This document shows positions 19,258-27,422 of a DNA stretch of 64,000 bases, in pieces. The stretch comes from Flavobacterium chilense (GTDB taxonomy: Bacteria; Bacteroidota; Bacteroidia; Flavobacteriales; Flavobacteriaceae): positions 1 through 64,000 of the forward strand of contig NZ_LSYT01000005.1 in NCBI RefSeq assembly GCF_001602525.1. The letters run 5' to 3'. Each line of letters opens with the position of its first letter. The stretch's first letter is position 1. The notes under the pieces are model-generated. The model did not search any database. It had not been told where the DNA came from and saw nothing but the letters and a program-made list of their open reading frames with translations. A program made the translations under genes and the position numbers.

Positions 19258-19542
19258 ATGGAAATTCAACAAATAAACGATACAAGAAGAGGTTACTTTG
19301 AAGCTGTAGAAGACGGAAAACAAGCCGGAAAAATGACCTATACCTGGGCAGGAGACTCAAAATTCATCATAGACCACACCGAAGTAAACGAAGAGTTTAA
19401 CGGAAAAGGCGTTGGTAAAAAACTAGTTATGGCAGCCGTAGAATATGCCAGAACGAACAATCTTAAAATTATTCCGCTTTGTCCTTTTGCAAAAAGTGTT
19501 TTTGATAAAGTGACAGAGATTCATGATGTGCTTTTTTCGTAA
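19258..19542 (+). CDS. Small GNAT-like N-acetyltransferase (YjdJ type)
   Basis: At 94 residues this is the short GNAT subtype (Acetyltransf_CG, YjdJ/NATD1-like). The acetyl-CoA binding loop appears as EEFNGKGVGKKLV near residues 45-57, followed by CPFAKSVFDK with the conserved Cys near 80. The acceptor is unknown. It is the third gene of the pirin operon. Confidence 0.9.
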   Translation: MEIQQINDTRRGYFEAVEDGKQAGKMTYTWAGDSKFIIDHTEVNEEFNGKGVGKKLVMAAVEYARTNNLKIIPLCPFAKSVFDKVTEIHDVLFS

Positions 19543-19601
19543 GGTGCTAAGGTTCTAAGTTTTTAGGTTCAAAGAAGCAAAGGTTCAAAGATTTTTTATA
19601 G

Positions 19602-19622
19602 AGACGCACGAATTGTGCGTCT
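19602..19622. repeat. Palindromic spacer element (AGACGCAC..GTGCGTCT)
   Basis: Perfect 8-bp arms surround a GAATT loop. The family, as I recall it, is common in Bacteroidota spacers. It lies 60 bp past the GNAT stop and is followed by a broken T-rich stretch, so it may also end transcription. The sequence before it (19540-19590) is made of GGTTCTAAG/GGTTCAAAG-type words. Confidence 0.65.
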
Positions 19623-19724
19623 TTCTTGCTTTTTATAATATGTATTTCTCTTAAACTTTGTCCCTTTGCTCCTTTTACCTCTTGTGCCTAAAAACAAAAA
19701 TTTTAAAGTCTGCTCGGAAACTTG

Positions 19725-19732
19725 TATATTTG
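19725..19732 (+). promoter_or_regulatory. -7 promoter element of the adenosine deaminase gene
   Basis: TATATTTG fits TAnnTTTG, 21 bp upstream of the ATG at 19754. No -33 TTG at the usual distance. Confidence 0.55.
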
Positions 19733-19753
19733 CATGTAATTTAAACTTAGAGT

Positions 19754-21169
19754 ATGACAAGGATAATTACGCTTTTCTGTTTTTTCATAGCACAAATCGG
19801 CTTTTCTCAATCGGCTGAAAATTATTTAGAAAAAATCAGAAATAACGAAGCTCTCTTAACAGCTTTCTTTCAACAAATGCCAAAAGGCGGAGATTTACAC
19901 CATCATTTTTCGGGATCTATTTATGCAGAACCTCTTTTAGAAAGAGCCATTGCAGAAGATTTTTATCTGAATTTAGAAACGATGGCGGTTTCGAAAACAA
20001 AACCTGAAAAAGGAAACTGGGAAAGCTTTTCATCTCTTAAAGCAAAAGATAAACTAGAGTATTACGAACAGCAAATTATGCAGACTTGGTCTGTTAAAGA
20101 TTACAATGGTTCTGTTCCTTCTGATGATCAGTTTTTTGACTCTTTTATGAAATTCGAACCTACTATCAAAGGTCATTTTGCAGAAGGAATGCTTGAATTA
20201 AAAAAACGTGCCATTGCCGAAAATGTAAGCTATATCGAGACACAATTATCAACAATTCCGTGTGACATGAATGTTTCTGACTTAAGTGATTTTAATACAA
20301 AACTACGTCAGGCAGCATCCCAAAAAGACGAAAAAGCAGTTTTAAAGCTTTTAGACGAATTGTATAAATTGATTCAGCAAAAAGAAGCCAAAAAATATGC
20401 AATTGATTTCAATACCAATTTTATAGCAAAACTACACAAAGACTTAAAAATTGATGATGACCGATTCACGATGCGCTATCAAAATTTTGTGCTTCGTTTT
20501 ATGGATCCGGTTAATTTGTTCAAAAACCTGAGCATCGCTTTTATCTCGGCAAACGACAGCAAATTGGTTGCCGGTGTAAACATTGTTTCTCCGGAACATG
20601 GCGAAAATTCGATGAAAGATTATTGGCTGCATATGGTTATGTTCAAGTATTGTCATTCTAAATTTCCGGATGTAAAATATACGCTTCATGCAGGCGAGCT
20701 GACTCTTGGTCTGGTGCTGCCGGAAGATTTAACATGGCATATTAACGATGCCATTTATGTTGCAGGAGCTAACCGAATTGGTCATGGGGTTGATATTGCT
20801 TACGAAGCAAATTCATACGAATTATTGAAATATATGTCTAAAAATAATATTCCGGTTGAGATCAATTTGGCGAGCAACGAATTCATTTTAAAAGTAAAAG
20901 AAAACAGACATCCGTTTACACTTTACAAAGAATTTAATGTGCCAATTGTGATTAGTACAGACGATGCCGGAATCTTGAGAACCAATATGACAGAACAATA
21001 TGTTTTACTAGCCAAAAGATATCCTGATGTTTCGTACGCTACAATAAAACAATATGTTTACAACAGCATCAATTATAGTTTTATTCAGGATGCATCAGTA
21101 AAAAAACAATTAGTGAAGGATTTGGATGCAAGATTTAAAACTTTTGAAGATAAATTTTCTAAGAATTAA
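19754..21169 (+). CDS. Exported adenosine deaminase family protein
   Basis: The 471-residue protein has a signal peptide ending IGFSQ, so it acts in the periplasm or outside. Metal and catalytic motifs of the adenosine/AMP deaminase superfamily are in order: DLHHHFSGSI near residue 47, YTLHAGEL near 312, RIGHGVDIA near 340, EINLASNEF near 370 and the zinc-ligand STDDAGI near 398. It would convert adenosine, or a related amino-purine, to inosine. Length and export recall secreted ADGF-type enzymes. It is monocistronic. Confidence 0.92.
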   Translation: MTRIITLFCFFIAQIGFSQSAENYLEKIRNNEALLTAFFQQMPKGGDLHHHFSGSIYAEPLLERAIAEDFYLNLETMAVSKTKPEKGNWESFSSLKAKDKLEYYEQQIMQTWSVKDYNGSVPSDDQFFDSFMKFEPTIKGHFAEGMLELKKRAIAENVSYIETQLSTIPCDMNVSDLSDFNTKLRQAASQKDEKAVLKLLDELYKLIQQKEAKKYAIDFNTNFIAKLHKDLKIDDDRFTMRYQNFVLRFMDPVNLFKNLSIAFISANDSKLVAGVNIVSPEHGENSMKDYWLHMVMFKYCHSKFPDVKYTLHAGELTLGLVLPEDLTWHINDAIYVAGANRIGHGVDIAYEANSYELLKYMSKNNIPVEINLASNEFILKVKENRHPFTLYKEFNVPIVISTDDAGILRTNMTEQYVLLAKRYPDVSYATIKQYVYNSINYSFIQDASVKKQLVKDLDARFKTFEDKFSKN

Positions 21170-21194
21170 AACTGTCCAATCTTTGCGAAAATTG

Positions 21195-21290
21195 CACGCA
21201 GATCTAAACTGATTGAAGCGGATTGGCACAGATTTTTTATAATAATATTAAAAAATTAAATCTGCTTAAATCTGTAAAATCTGCGTAAAA
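21195..21290. repeat. Dispersed AATCTGCG-type inverted-repeat element
   Basis: An ACGCAGATCTAAA-like arm and an inverted AAATCTGCGT arm flank imperfectly paired sequence just upstream of the ABM-domain gene. Related words recur at about 59475-59565 between ackA and pta. Confidence 0.65.
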
Positions 21291-21300
21291 AAAATATAAT

Positions 21301-21603
21301 ATGATTCTAGAAGCCGCATATCTTTATGTAAAACCAAATTTAGCAACTCAATTTGAAGCTGATTTTGCAAAAGCAAGCCAATACATTTCATCAATTGACG
21401 GCTATTTAGGACATCGGTTAGAGAAATGTCTTGAAGTCGAAAATAAGTATCTTTTACTGGTTGACTGGAATACACTTGAAGATCATACAATTGGTTTTAG
21501 AACTTCTGAAGCTTATCTCGAATGGAAAAAGATTTTACATCATTATTATGAACCTTTTCCTATCGTAGAACATTTCGAAACGGTTTTTGAGAATAAAAAA
21601 TAA
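21301..21603 (+). CDS. ABM-domain (antibiotic biosynthesis monooxygenase-like) protein
   Basis: This 100-residue protein fits the ferredoxin-like ABM fold: an N-terminal strand MILEAAYLYVKP, a central GYLGHRLEKCLE, then YLLLVDWNTLEDHTIGFRTSEAYLEWKKIL. Such small dimeric proteins include quinol monooxygenases and haem-degrading enzymes. The haem-binding residues of IsdG are not evident, so the substrate is unknown. Confidence 0.82.
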   Translation: MILEAAYLYVKPNLATQFEADFAKASQYISSIDGYLGHRLEKCLEVENKYLLLVDWNTLEDHTIGFRTSEAYLEWKKILHHYYEPFPIVEHFETVFENKK

Positions 21604-21626
21604 TAAATTGCTTTGCGCATACAATT

Positions 21627-21762
21627 AAATACATAGAAACACAGATATAATTGTTTCTGTTTAAGATTACAGAAAAAGCAAGCTTTAAAACATAGCTATG
21701 TGTATTGCAATTAGGGAAGCGCCTTTTACAAACAAAGAGAAACTATCTCTCTATGTGTTTAA
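21627..21762. repeat. Second copy of the ACATAGAAACA-type inverted-repeat element
   Basis: Arms around 21627-21642 (ACATAGAAACACAG-like) and 21745-21762 (CTATGTGTTTAAA) are imperfect inverted copies and match the arms at 16371-16534. The interior again carries AGCTATGTGT and GCGCCTTTTA words. Its right arm abuts the rlmH -7 element. Confidence 0.7.
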
Positions 21763-21764
21763 AT

Positions 21765-21772
21765 TAAATTTG
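21765..21772 (+). promoter_or_regulatory. -7 promoter element of rlmH
   Basis: TAAATTTG fits TAnnTTTG and lies 38 bp before the chosen rlmH ATG, immediately after the repeat element's right arm. Confidence 0.55.
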
Positions 21773-21810
21773 TGCTAATTCGAGCAATTCGTGACAAAAA
21801 AATAAAACAA

Positions 21811-22284
21811 ATGAACATCAAACTCATCGCAATAGGCAAAACAGATAATAAATCACTTCAGACTTTGATTGATGATTACACCAAACGTTTGTCATTTTAT
21901 ATCAAATTTGATTTGGAGATTATTCCCGATATCAAAAACGTAAAGAATTTATCTGAGAGTCAGCAAAAGGAAAAAGAAGGTGAATTGATTCTTTCTAAAC
22001 TTTCACCAACCGATCAGTTGATTTTATTGGATGAAAACGGAAAAAACTTCTCCAGTGTCGGTTTTTCTGAAGAATTACAAAAGAAAATGAATTCCGGAAT
22101 CAAAACTTTGGTTTTCATAATCGGCGGACCTTACGGATTCTCTGATACAGTTTACAGTAAAGCTCAAGGAAAAGTTTCACTTTCACTGATGACTTTTTCG
22201 CATCAAATGGTTCGTTTGTTCTTTATCGAACAATTGTATCGCGGATTTACAATTTTACGCAACGAACCTTACCATCATCAGTAA
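21811..22284 (+). CDS. rlmH: 23S rRNA pseudouridine-1915 N3-methyltransferase
   Basis: RlmH methylates pseudouridine 1915 in helix 69 of 23S rRNA using SAM. The 157-residue SPOUT protein has the knot motifs: ILLDENGKNFSS, FIIGGPYGFSD near residues 102-112 and the C-terminal LSLMTFSHQMVRLFFIEQLYR..NEPYHH. I chose ATG 21811 (MNIKLIAIGK) over an upstream GTG, which falls inside the promoter element. The family's usual length supports this. Confidence 0.97.
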   Translation: MNIKLIAIGKTDNKSLQTLIDDYTKRLSFYIKFDLEIIPDIKNVKNLSESQQKEKEGELILSKLSPTDQLILLDENGKNFSSVGFSEELQKKMNSGIKTLVFIIGGPYGFSDTVYSKAQGKVSLSLMTFSHQMVRLFFIEQLYRGFTILRNEPYHHQ

Positions 22285-22318
22285 AGGTTAATCGTTAATT
22301 TGTTTAATCGAATTCAGC

Positions 22319-22951
22319 TTAAAAGACGAATTCATCGTCTGTTAGATTCAGTACCGGAAAAGGAAATTTTAAAGTTCTTATCAGGATTTTGCTATTGATA
22401 TAACCTCCGTAATTTAAATCTTTATCAAAAGAGAACATATATTTATTCGGTTTATCGCAGGGTACATTATCAAGATAATCTTGTAATTTTTCTTTTTGAA
22501 CCAATACTCCATTTACTAAAATTGAGTTATCTTTTTTAAAATAAACTGTTACGCCAAATTTTGGTTTCTCCATTTTATAATACACTTTCGTGAAAGGTAA
22601 AAAAGCTAAATTCTTCCCGATAGAATCTGCGTACGAATAATAATTTTGTGCATCTTCGTTTTTATGAGCGCTGTCTGCACGTTTTTTTTCCTGTAATTTC
22701 ATTACCTGAGGAATAACTAATTTCAAAGGCAAACGCTTATCAATATTAAAAATCCAGTTGGTAGAAATAATGCTGTTTTTTCTATTTACATCAGCGATTG
22801 TATCCTTTCCTTCTGTTTTAAAAAAGATATAAATTGGCGAGAGATCCTGTACCTCTTTTACAACCGTTACGTTTGATTTTGGAAGGAAAACATCTTCTTT
22901 TTTTCCACAGGAAAAAAGAAGTAAAACTAAAACTAACGCAATGTATTTCAT
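22319..22951 (-). CDS. Uncharacterised lipoprotein
   Basis: The 210-residue protein begins with a lipoprotein signal ending LLFSCGKKED (lipid-attachment Cys near residue 15). The rest is beta-rich and charged with no motif I recognise. It converges on rlmH (34 bp) and lies 49 bp downstream of folP on the same strand. Function unknown. Confidence 0.8.
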   Translation of the reverse strand: MKYIALVLVLLLFSCGKKEDVFLPKSNVTVVKEVQDLSPIYIFFKTEGKDTIADVNRKNSIISTNWIFNIDKRLPLKLVIPQVMKLQEKKRADSAHKNEDAQNYYSYADSIGKNLAFLPFTKVYYKMEKPKFGVTVYFKKDNSILVNGVLVQKEKLQDYLDNVPCDKPNKYMFSFDKDLNYGGYINSKILIRTLKFPFPVLNLTDDEFVF

Positions 22952-23000
22952 AAAAAAGCTTTTTTAAAATTTTTAAACACTAATAATTCAAACCCGGCGA

Positions 23001-23831
23001 TTACAATATCATTTTATTAAACAAAGTAACGCATTCTACAGCTTCTTTTACATCATGAACCCGAAGAATCTTCGCCCCTTTTGTCAAAGCAATTGTATTA
23101 AGAAACGTTGTTCCGTTTAAAGCTTCCTGAGGTGTAATTCCGAGTGTTTTATAAATCATTGATTTCCTTGAAACACCTGCTAAAACTGGTAATTCAAGTA
23201 AATTAAAAAGTTCCATTTTTTGTAAAACTTCATAGTTCTGATCGGTTGTTTTGGCGAACCCAAAACCAGGATCTAGAATCAAATCATTAATTCCGAGACT
23301 TCTCGCTTTTTGTACTTTTTCAGAAAAATAAAAAAGCATTTCTTTTACAATATCATCATATTGCGTCAGGCTTTGCATGGTTTGCGGGTTTCCACACATG
23401 TGCATCATAATATAAGGCACATTATATTTTGCAATTACATCAAACATTTTATCGTCTAATCCTCCGGCTGCGATATCGTTTATAATCGCTGCGCCACTTT
23501 CAATACTCGCTTTTGCCACCTCAGCCCTAAAAGTATCTATAGACAATAATGCTTCAGGAAAATGCTTTAAAATCAGTTCTATTGCAGGAACAATTCGGTC
23601 AATCTCCTCTTGTTCTGTAACAAATTCGGCACTTGGTTTACTGGAATAAGCTCCAATATCAATAAATGTCGCTCCTTCTGAAAGCATTTTATCGACCTGA
23701 GAAATAATCTCATTTTCATTTTTATATTTTCCTCCGTCAAAGAAAGAATTTGGCGTTACATTCAAAATTCCCATTACTCTAGGAATCGATAAATCTATAA
23801 GTTCGCCTTTGCAGTTAATTAGCATTTTCAT
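23001..23831 (-). CDS. folP: Dihydropteroate synthase
   Basis: FolP condenses 6-hydroxymethyl-7,8-dihydropterin pyrophosphate with p-aminobenzoate in folate synthesis and is the sulfonamide target. The 276-residue TIM barrel shows VMGILNVTPNSFFDGG (residues 19-34), DIGAYSSKPSA in place of the common DIGGESTRPGA, SIDTFRA, INDIAAG, MHMCGNPQTMQ, DPGFGFAKT and VGVSRKS-like LAGVSRKSM. The spacer before it carries GAAACTTGAAAC repeats. The serine in the SKP loop is ordinary for Bacteroidota as far as I know. Confidence 0.96.
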   Translation of the reverse strand: MKMLINCKGELIDLSIPRVMGILNVTPNSFFDGGKYKNENEIISQVDKMLSEGATFIDIGAYSSKPSAEFVTEQEEIDRIVPAIELILKHFPEALLSIDTFRAEVAKASIESGAAIINDIAAGGLDDKMFDVIAKYNVPYIMMHMCGNPQTMQSLTQYDDIVKEMLFYFSEKVQKARSLGINDLILDPGFGFAKTTDQNYEVLQKMELFNLLELPVLAGVSRKSMIYKTLGITPQEALNGTTFLNTIALTKGAKILRVHDVKEAVECVTLFNKMIL

Positions 23832-23839
23832 TTATTTTT

Positions 23840-23995
23840 TGTTTCAAGTTTGAGGTTTCAAATTGATGCAGATTGTGCAAGTACCAGAACCTGAAACTTG
23901 AAACTTTATTTTATTTCAGGTTTTAAGTTGTTACCGTTAACACTTTGTTTAGAAAAAACTTTAAACAAAGAAAACCTGAAACTTGAAACTCTTTA
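23840..23995. repeat. AACCTGAAACTTGAAAC-type spacer repeats
   Basis: CCTGAAACTTGAAACT occurs at about 23889-23904 and again near 23975-23990, with inverted forms near 23840 and 23916. They fill the divergent spacer between folP and the DUF1599 gene; the second copy contributes the TTG of the plus-strand promoter. Confidence 0.65.
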
Positions 23996-24013
23996 ATATT
24001 ATCCCTATTTTTG
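23983..24013 (+). promoter_or_regulatory. Promoter of the DUF1599-DoxX gene group
   Basis: TTG (23983-23985), 20 bp, then TATTTTTG (24006-24013): a full match to the Bacteroidota consensus, 29 bp upstream of the ATG at 24043. Confidence 0.8.
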
Positions 24014-24042
24014 AAGAAATTTTAGCAAATATACAGCAATAA

Positions 24043-24582
24043 ATGAAGAATACTTCCCTTGAATTTGATAATGTAATTACGGTTTGCCGTACTTTATTTA
24101 TCAATAAAATGAAAGATTACGGCAGTGCATGGAGAATATTAAGACTTCCTTCGCTAACGGATCAGATATTCATAAAAGCGCAAAGAATCAGAAGTTTACA
24201 GGAAAACGAAACGCGTAAAGTTGATGAAGACGAAAAAGGAGAATTTATCGGAATCATTAACTATTCGATTATGGCTTTGATTCAGTTAGAATTGGGTGTA
24301 GTTGATCAGCCTGATCTGGATGTAGAGCAGGCAACTGCATTATACGATGCTAAAGTTAAATTAACCAAGGAATTAATGGAAGCTAAAAACCATGATTATG
24401 GTGAAGCCTGGCGCGATATGCGAGTGAGTTCCTTAACAGACTTAATTTTGCAAAAATTACTTCGTGTAAAACAAATTGAAGATAATAAAGGTAAAACTTT
24501 AGTTTCTGAAGGTATTGATGCGAATTATCAGGATATGATAAATTATTCTGTTTTTGCTTTAATCCTTGAACCTATCAAATAA
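24043..24582 (+). CDS. DUF1599 protein with an internal duplication
   Basis: The 179-residue protein is two copies of one domain of about 80 residues. KMKDYGSAWRILRLPSLTDQ (about 23-42) in copy one aligns with KNHDYGEAWRDMRVSSLTDL (about 112-131) in copy two; each is followed by a helical, Glu-rich segment and a D/N-Y-x-I/M-A-L helix. This matches DUF1599. Function unknown. It is part of the folP-DUF1599-DoxX-TlpA-tpiA neighbourhood seen across Flavobacteriia. Confidence 0.9.
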   Translation: MKNTSLEFDNVITVCRTLFINKMKDYGSAWRILRLPSLTDQIFIKAQRIRSLQENETRKVDEDEKGEFIGIINYSIMALIQLELGVVDQPDLDVEQATALYDAKVKLTKELMEAKNHDYGEAWRDMRVSSLTDLILQKLLRVKQIEDNKGKTLVSEGIDANYQDMINYSVFALILEPIK

Positions 24583-24632
24583 ATATAAGCCACGAATTAG
24601 TTACTATAAATTAGTTACAAAAAATAAAAAAC

Positions 24633-25733
24633 ATGAAAAACATTATTACCCAATTCTCAAGATTATTTGTCGGTGTATTATTTATCATTTCCGGATTAAT
24701 TAAATTAAATGATCCTGTTGGATTCTCGTATAAATTAGCCGAATATTTTAGCGAACCGGTTTTCAATATGCCATTTTTAGAGCCTTTGGCTTTAGGGTTA
24801 GCGATATTTTTAGTGATTCTTGAAGTAGTTTTGGGTGTCATGTTACTGGTAGGCTACAAATCAAAATTAACGATCTGGGCTTTATTGTTATTGATCGTTT
24901 TCTTTACATTCCTTACCTTTTACTCTGCTTATTTTGATGTGGTAAAAGATTGTGGATGTTTTGGTGATGCTTTACACTTAACACCTTGGCAGTCTTTCTC
25001 AAAAGATATCGTTTTATTGTTCTTTATTCTGATTTTATTCATCAATAAAAAATTAGTTAAGCCTTTATTCTCCAATCCTGTAACCAATATCATTACCTAT
25101 GCAAGTGTCGTTTTGTGTATTTTTATGGCTGTTTGGGTATTGAATCATAATCCAATAAAAGATTTCCGTCCGTATAAAGTGGGAACAAACATCGAAAAAG
25201 GAATGGAAATTCCGGAAGGTGCACCAAAATCTGTAGTAGAAATGATTTTTATCTACAAAGTAAATGGTGTTGACAAGGAATTTGCCGAAAAAGATTTAGC
25301 AAACATTCCTACAGGTGCTACTTTTGTTGATCGCAAAGACAAGGTAATTACAGAAGGTTATGTACCGCCAATTCACGATTTTACAATGGTTAAAGATGAT
25401 TCTGATTATAAAGATGAATTATTAAAAGAACCAAAATTATTAGTTTTTGTAACTTACGATCTGACTTTGTCTAATCCTGACGGAATGAAAAAATTAGAAG
25501 GTTTAAGCAAAGAAGCTAAAACAAAAGGATACAAAGTAATTGCCATGACAGCTTCAGGAGCAGATGAAATTGCAAAAGCTAAAAAACAATATGGCTTAGA
25601 TGTCGATTTTTATTTCTGTGACGCTACAGCCTTAAAAACAATCGAAAGAGCAAATCCAAGTATTGTCGTTTTACAAAAAGGGACTGTGATTCAAAAAGTG
25701 CATTACAATGACATTAAGGACTTGAAGTTGTAA
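24633..25733 (+). CDS. DoxX/MauE-type membrane protein (BT_3928 family)
   Basis: The 366-residue protein starts with four membrane helices (about 1-140) of DoxX/MauE type, including FSRLFVGVLFIISGLIKLND and the Cys-containing CGCFGDALHLTPWQSFSKD near residue 108. A fifth helix is near 155. The C-terminal soluble part (about 180-366) looks thioredoxin-like without a CxxC. MauE relatives handle disulfide formation, so a redox role at the membrane is plausible but inferred. The thioredoxin-like lipoprotein two genes on fits this. Confidence 0.85.
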   Translation: MKNIITQFSRLFVGVLFIISGLIKLNDPVGFSYKLAEYFSEPVFNMPFLEPLALGLAIFLVILEVVLGVMLLVGYKSKLTIWALLLLIVFFTFLTFYSAYFDVVKDCGCFGDALHLTPWQSFSKDIVLLFFILILFINKKLVKPLFSNPVTNIITYASVVLCIFMAVWVLNHNPIKDFRPYKVGTNIEKGMEIPEGAPKSVVEMIFIYKVNGVDKEFAEKDLANIPTGATFVDRKDKVITEGYVPPIHDFTMVKDDSDYKDELLKEPKLLVFVTYDLTLSNPDGMKKLEGLSKEAKTKGYKVIAMTASGADEIAKAKKQYGLDVDFYFCDATALKTIERANPSIVVLQKGTVIQKVHYNDIKDLKL

Positions 25734-25754
25734 TTTCTAATAAAACATAAATAC

Positions 25755-25810
25755 AAAAGCATAATGAATAAGATTTTTAATTCCATTAATTTTTTACTCA
25801 TTATGCTTTT
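25755..25810 (+). terminator. Terminator-like hairpin enclosing the next gene's start codon
   Basis: Thirteen-base arms (25755-25767 and 25798-25810) are perfectly complementary with a 30-nt loop, and T residues follow. The left arm includes the ATG at 25764, so the folded RNA would hide that start. It could terminate transcription from the upstream gene or control translation of the downstream one. Confidence 0.55.
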
Positions 25811-26429
25811 TTGCATTTTAGGGTTTAGTCAGGAAAAAGCAACTCATAAAGATCAACGTTATATTTTCTTTCTTCATAATAAATTTATCGAAGAAAATGA
25901 TTTAAACACCTCACATCCTGAATATGGCAAAGCCGAATACAATGAGATTATCAACTCTTTTAAAAAAGATCATTTTATTGTTTTAAGCGAAATCCGAAGC
26001 AAGAATACCGATCCTTCGGCGTATGCAAAAAAAATTGTAACTCAAATTAAGGAGTTGCTTAAAAAAGGAATCACTCCCGATAAAATAACAGTTATCGGAA
26101 CTTCAAAAGGCGGTTATATTGCCCAATATGTTTCAACTTATTTAGCCAATCCCAATGTGAATTTTGTTTTTATTGGAAGTGTCGGAAAAACAGATGTAGA
26201 AGAAATTCCTCAGATTAATTTTTGCGGAAATATTCTAAACATATATGAAAAATCAGATGTATATGGCGTTTCGGCTATCCAAAGAAAAGAATCTTCAAAA
26301 TTAAAGATCAATCACTTTAAAGAAATAGAACTAAATACCAATCTGAAACATGGTTTTCTGTTCAAGGCTTTAGATGCATGGATTGTACCTTGCAAAAAAT
26401 GGGCTAATGCCAATTATGAGCTGAATTAA
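25764..26429 (+). CDS. Exported alpha/beta-hydrolase-like protein
   Basis: The 221-residue protein has a signal peptide ending LGFSQ. The nucleophile-elbow region reads VIGTSKGGYIAQYV near residues 111-124, a G-T-S-K-G-G version of GxSxG with Ser near 114. A late His (KHGFLFKALDAW, near 200) could complete the triad. The substrate is unknown. Its start lies inside a strong hairpin. A terminator follows at 26451-26500. Confidence 0.75.
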   Translation: MNKIFNSINFLLIMLFCILGFSQEKATHKDQRYIFFLHNKFIEENDLNTSHPEYGKAEYNEIINSFKKDHFIVLSEIRSKNTDPSAYAKKIVTQIKELLKKGITPDKITVIGTSKGGYIAQYVSTYLANPNVNFVFIGSVGKTDVEEIPQINFCGNILNIYEKSDVYGVSAIQRKESSKLKINHFKEIELNTNLKHGFLFKALDAWIVPCKKWANANYELN

Positions 26430-26450
26430 AACTCATAGAAAGAATAGTGA

Positions 26451-26500
26451 AAAAGTCTTCAATATAATCTGATTCAGAATAAAATATTGAAGGCTTTTTT
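26451..26500 (+). terminator. Intrinsic terminator after the alpha/beta-hydrolase gene
   Basis: AAGTCTTCAATAT pairs with ATATTGAAGGCTT (one G-U pair), followed by seven T residues. Confidence 0.85.
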
Positions 26501-26709
26501 TATGTTAATCTGACGTTTTTTGTCGGCAAAAAGTTTCTCTTTCTAAAAAAATATCTGTTTTTGTATGTTTCATCAAATTGTATTTTTAAAAAATTGCTAA
26601 AAATTGAAGTTTTTAGAAACAACTATTACGTTTTCAGAACTTATTTTTTAACCGATATTTCTTCTTTTTTGATAAAATAAAGGTGTCTTCAAATTTTGTT
26701 AATCTCCAT

Positions 26710-26738
26710 TTGGCTTTCGATTTGTTTGTTTAACTTTG
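26710..26738 (+). promoter_or_regulatory. Promoter of the TlpA-like gene and probably tpiA
   Basis: TTG (26710-26712), 18 bp, then TAACTTTG (26731-26738): a full consensus match, 94 bp before the ATG at 26833. Confidence 0.75.
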
Positions 26739-26832
26739 TTGGGAAACATAAATTTATGAAATCGCCATGATTCCATATTTCAAAAACAAATGAAGAATGG
26801 CGCCTATAAACCATTAAACAAAATATTTTAAA

Positions 26833-27327
26833 ATGAAACAAATAGCTCTTGTCTTAATTGCATTTATTACCTTTTCTTGTTCACAGGCTCAGAAAACAAG
26901 TTTTTCAAAAGAAGCATTATCTGAAAAATTATCCGCTACTGACGGAAGTCAGGTTACTTTCAAAAACATTTTAAAAAAATACAAAGGCAAAACACTGGTA
27001 ATTGAAGTTTGGGCTTCGTGGTGTGGCGACTGTGTAAAAGCAATGCCAAAAGTAAAAGAATTACAAGCTAATAATCCTGATGTTTCTTACCTGTTTCTTT
27101 CGGCTGATAAAACAGCTGACAAATGGAAAATTGGAATTGAAAAACACGAATTAAAAGGAGATCATTTTATGATGAACGACGGTATGAAAGGTGTTTTTGG
27201 AAAAGCAATAGATTTAGACTGGATTCCGAGATATATCATTGTTGACAAAACAGGAAAAATTGTATTGTACCGTGCTATCGAAACAGATTTTGATAAAATC
27301 AATGAAACTTTAAAAGGTTTAAAATAA
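26833..27327 (+). CDS. TlpA-like thioredoxin-fold lipoprotein
   Basis: The 164-residue protein has a lipoprotein signal (FITFSCSQAQ, Cys near residue 16) and a thioredoxin domain with active site VWASWCGDCVKAMPKV near residues 60-75. The redox pair is WCGDC, and the cis-Pro region DWIPRYIIVDKTGKI is near 135. It is anchored in the membrane facing the periplasm and probably reduces disulfides of exported proteins. It precedes tpiA by 95 bp. Confidence 0.92.
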   Translation: MKQIALVLIAFITFSCSQAQKTSFSKEALSEKLSATDGSQVTFKNILKKYKGKTLVIEVWASWCGDCVKAMPKVKELQANNPDVSYLFLSADKTADKWKIGIEKHELKGDHFMMNDGMKGVFGKAIDLDWIPRYIIVDKTGKIVLYRAIETDFDKINETLKGLK

Positions 27328-27422
27328 GACTTCAATATCAATGGCAATGACAGGTTTAAAGTCAATGCCTGCGAAAACTTCATAAAAACAAAAAATTAAA
27401 AGAATAAATAAAAACTACCAAA

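Larger units (their letters stand above)
26430..26832 (+). other. Spacer with terminator, promoter and long leader
   Basis: This 400-bp gap holds the hydrolase gene's terminator (26451-26500), about 200 bp of AT-rich sequence without recognisable features, and a full promoter (26710-26738) for the thioredoxin-like gene, leaving a leader of roughly 90 nt. The leader contains only a four-codon ATG frame at 26757, which I do not consider a gene. Confidence 0.6.

Noticed and set aside
26757..26771. Four-codon ATG frame in the thioredoxin-like gene's leader
   Set aside because: Too short, no regulatory codon bias or attenuator hairpin seen.
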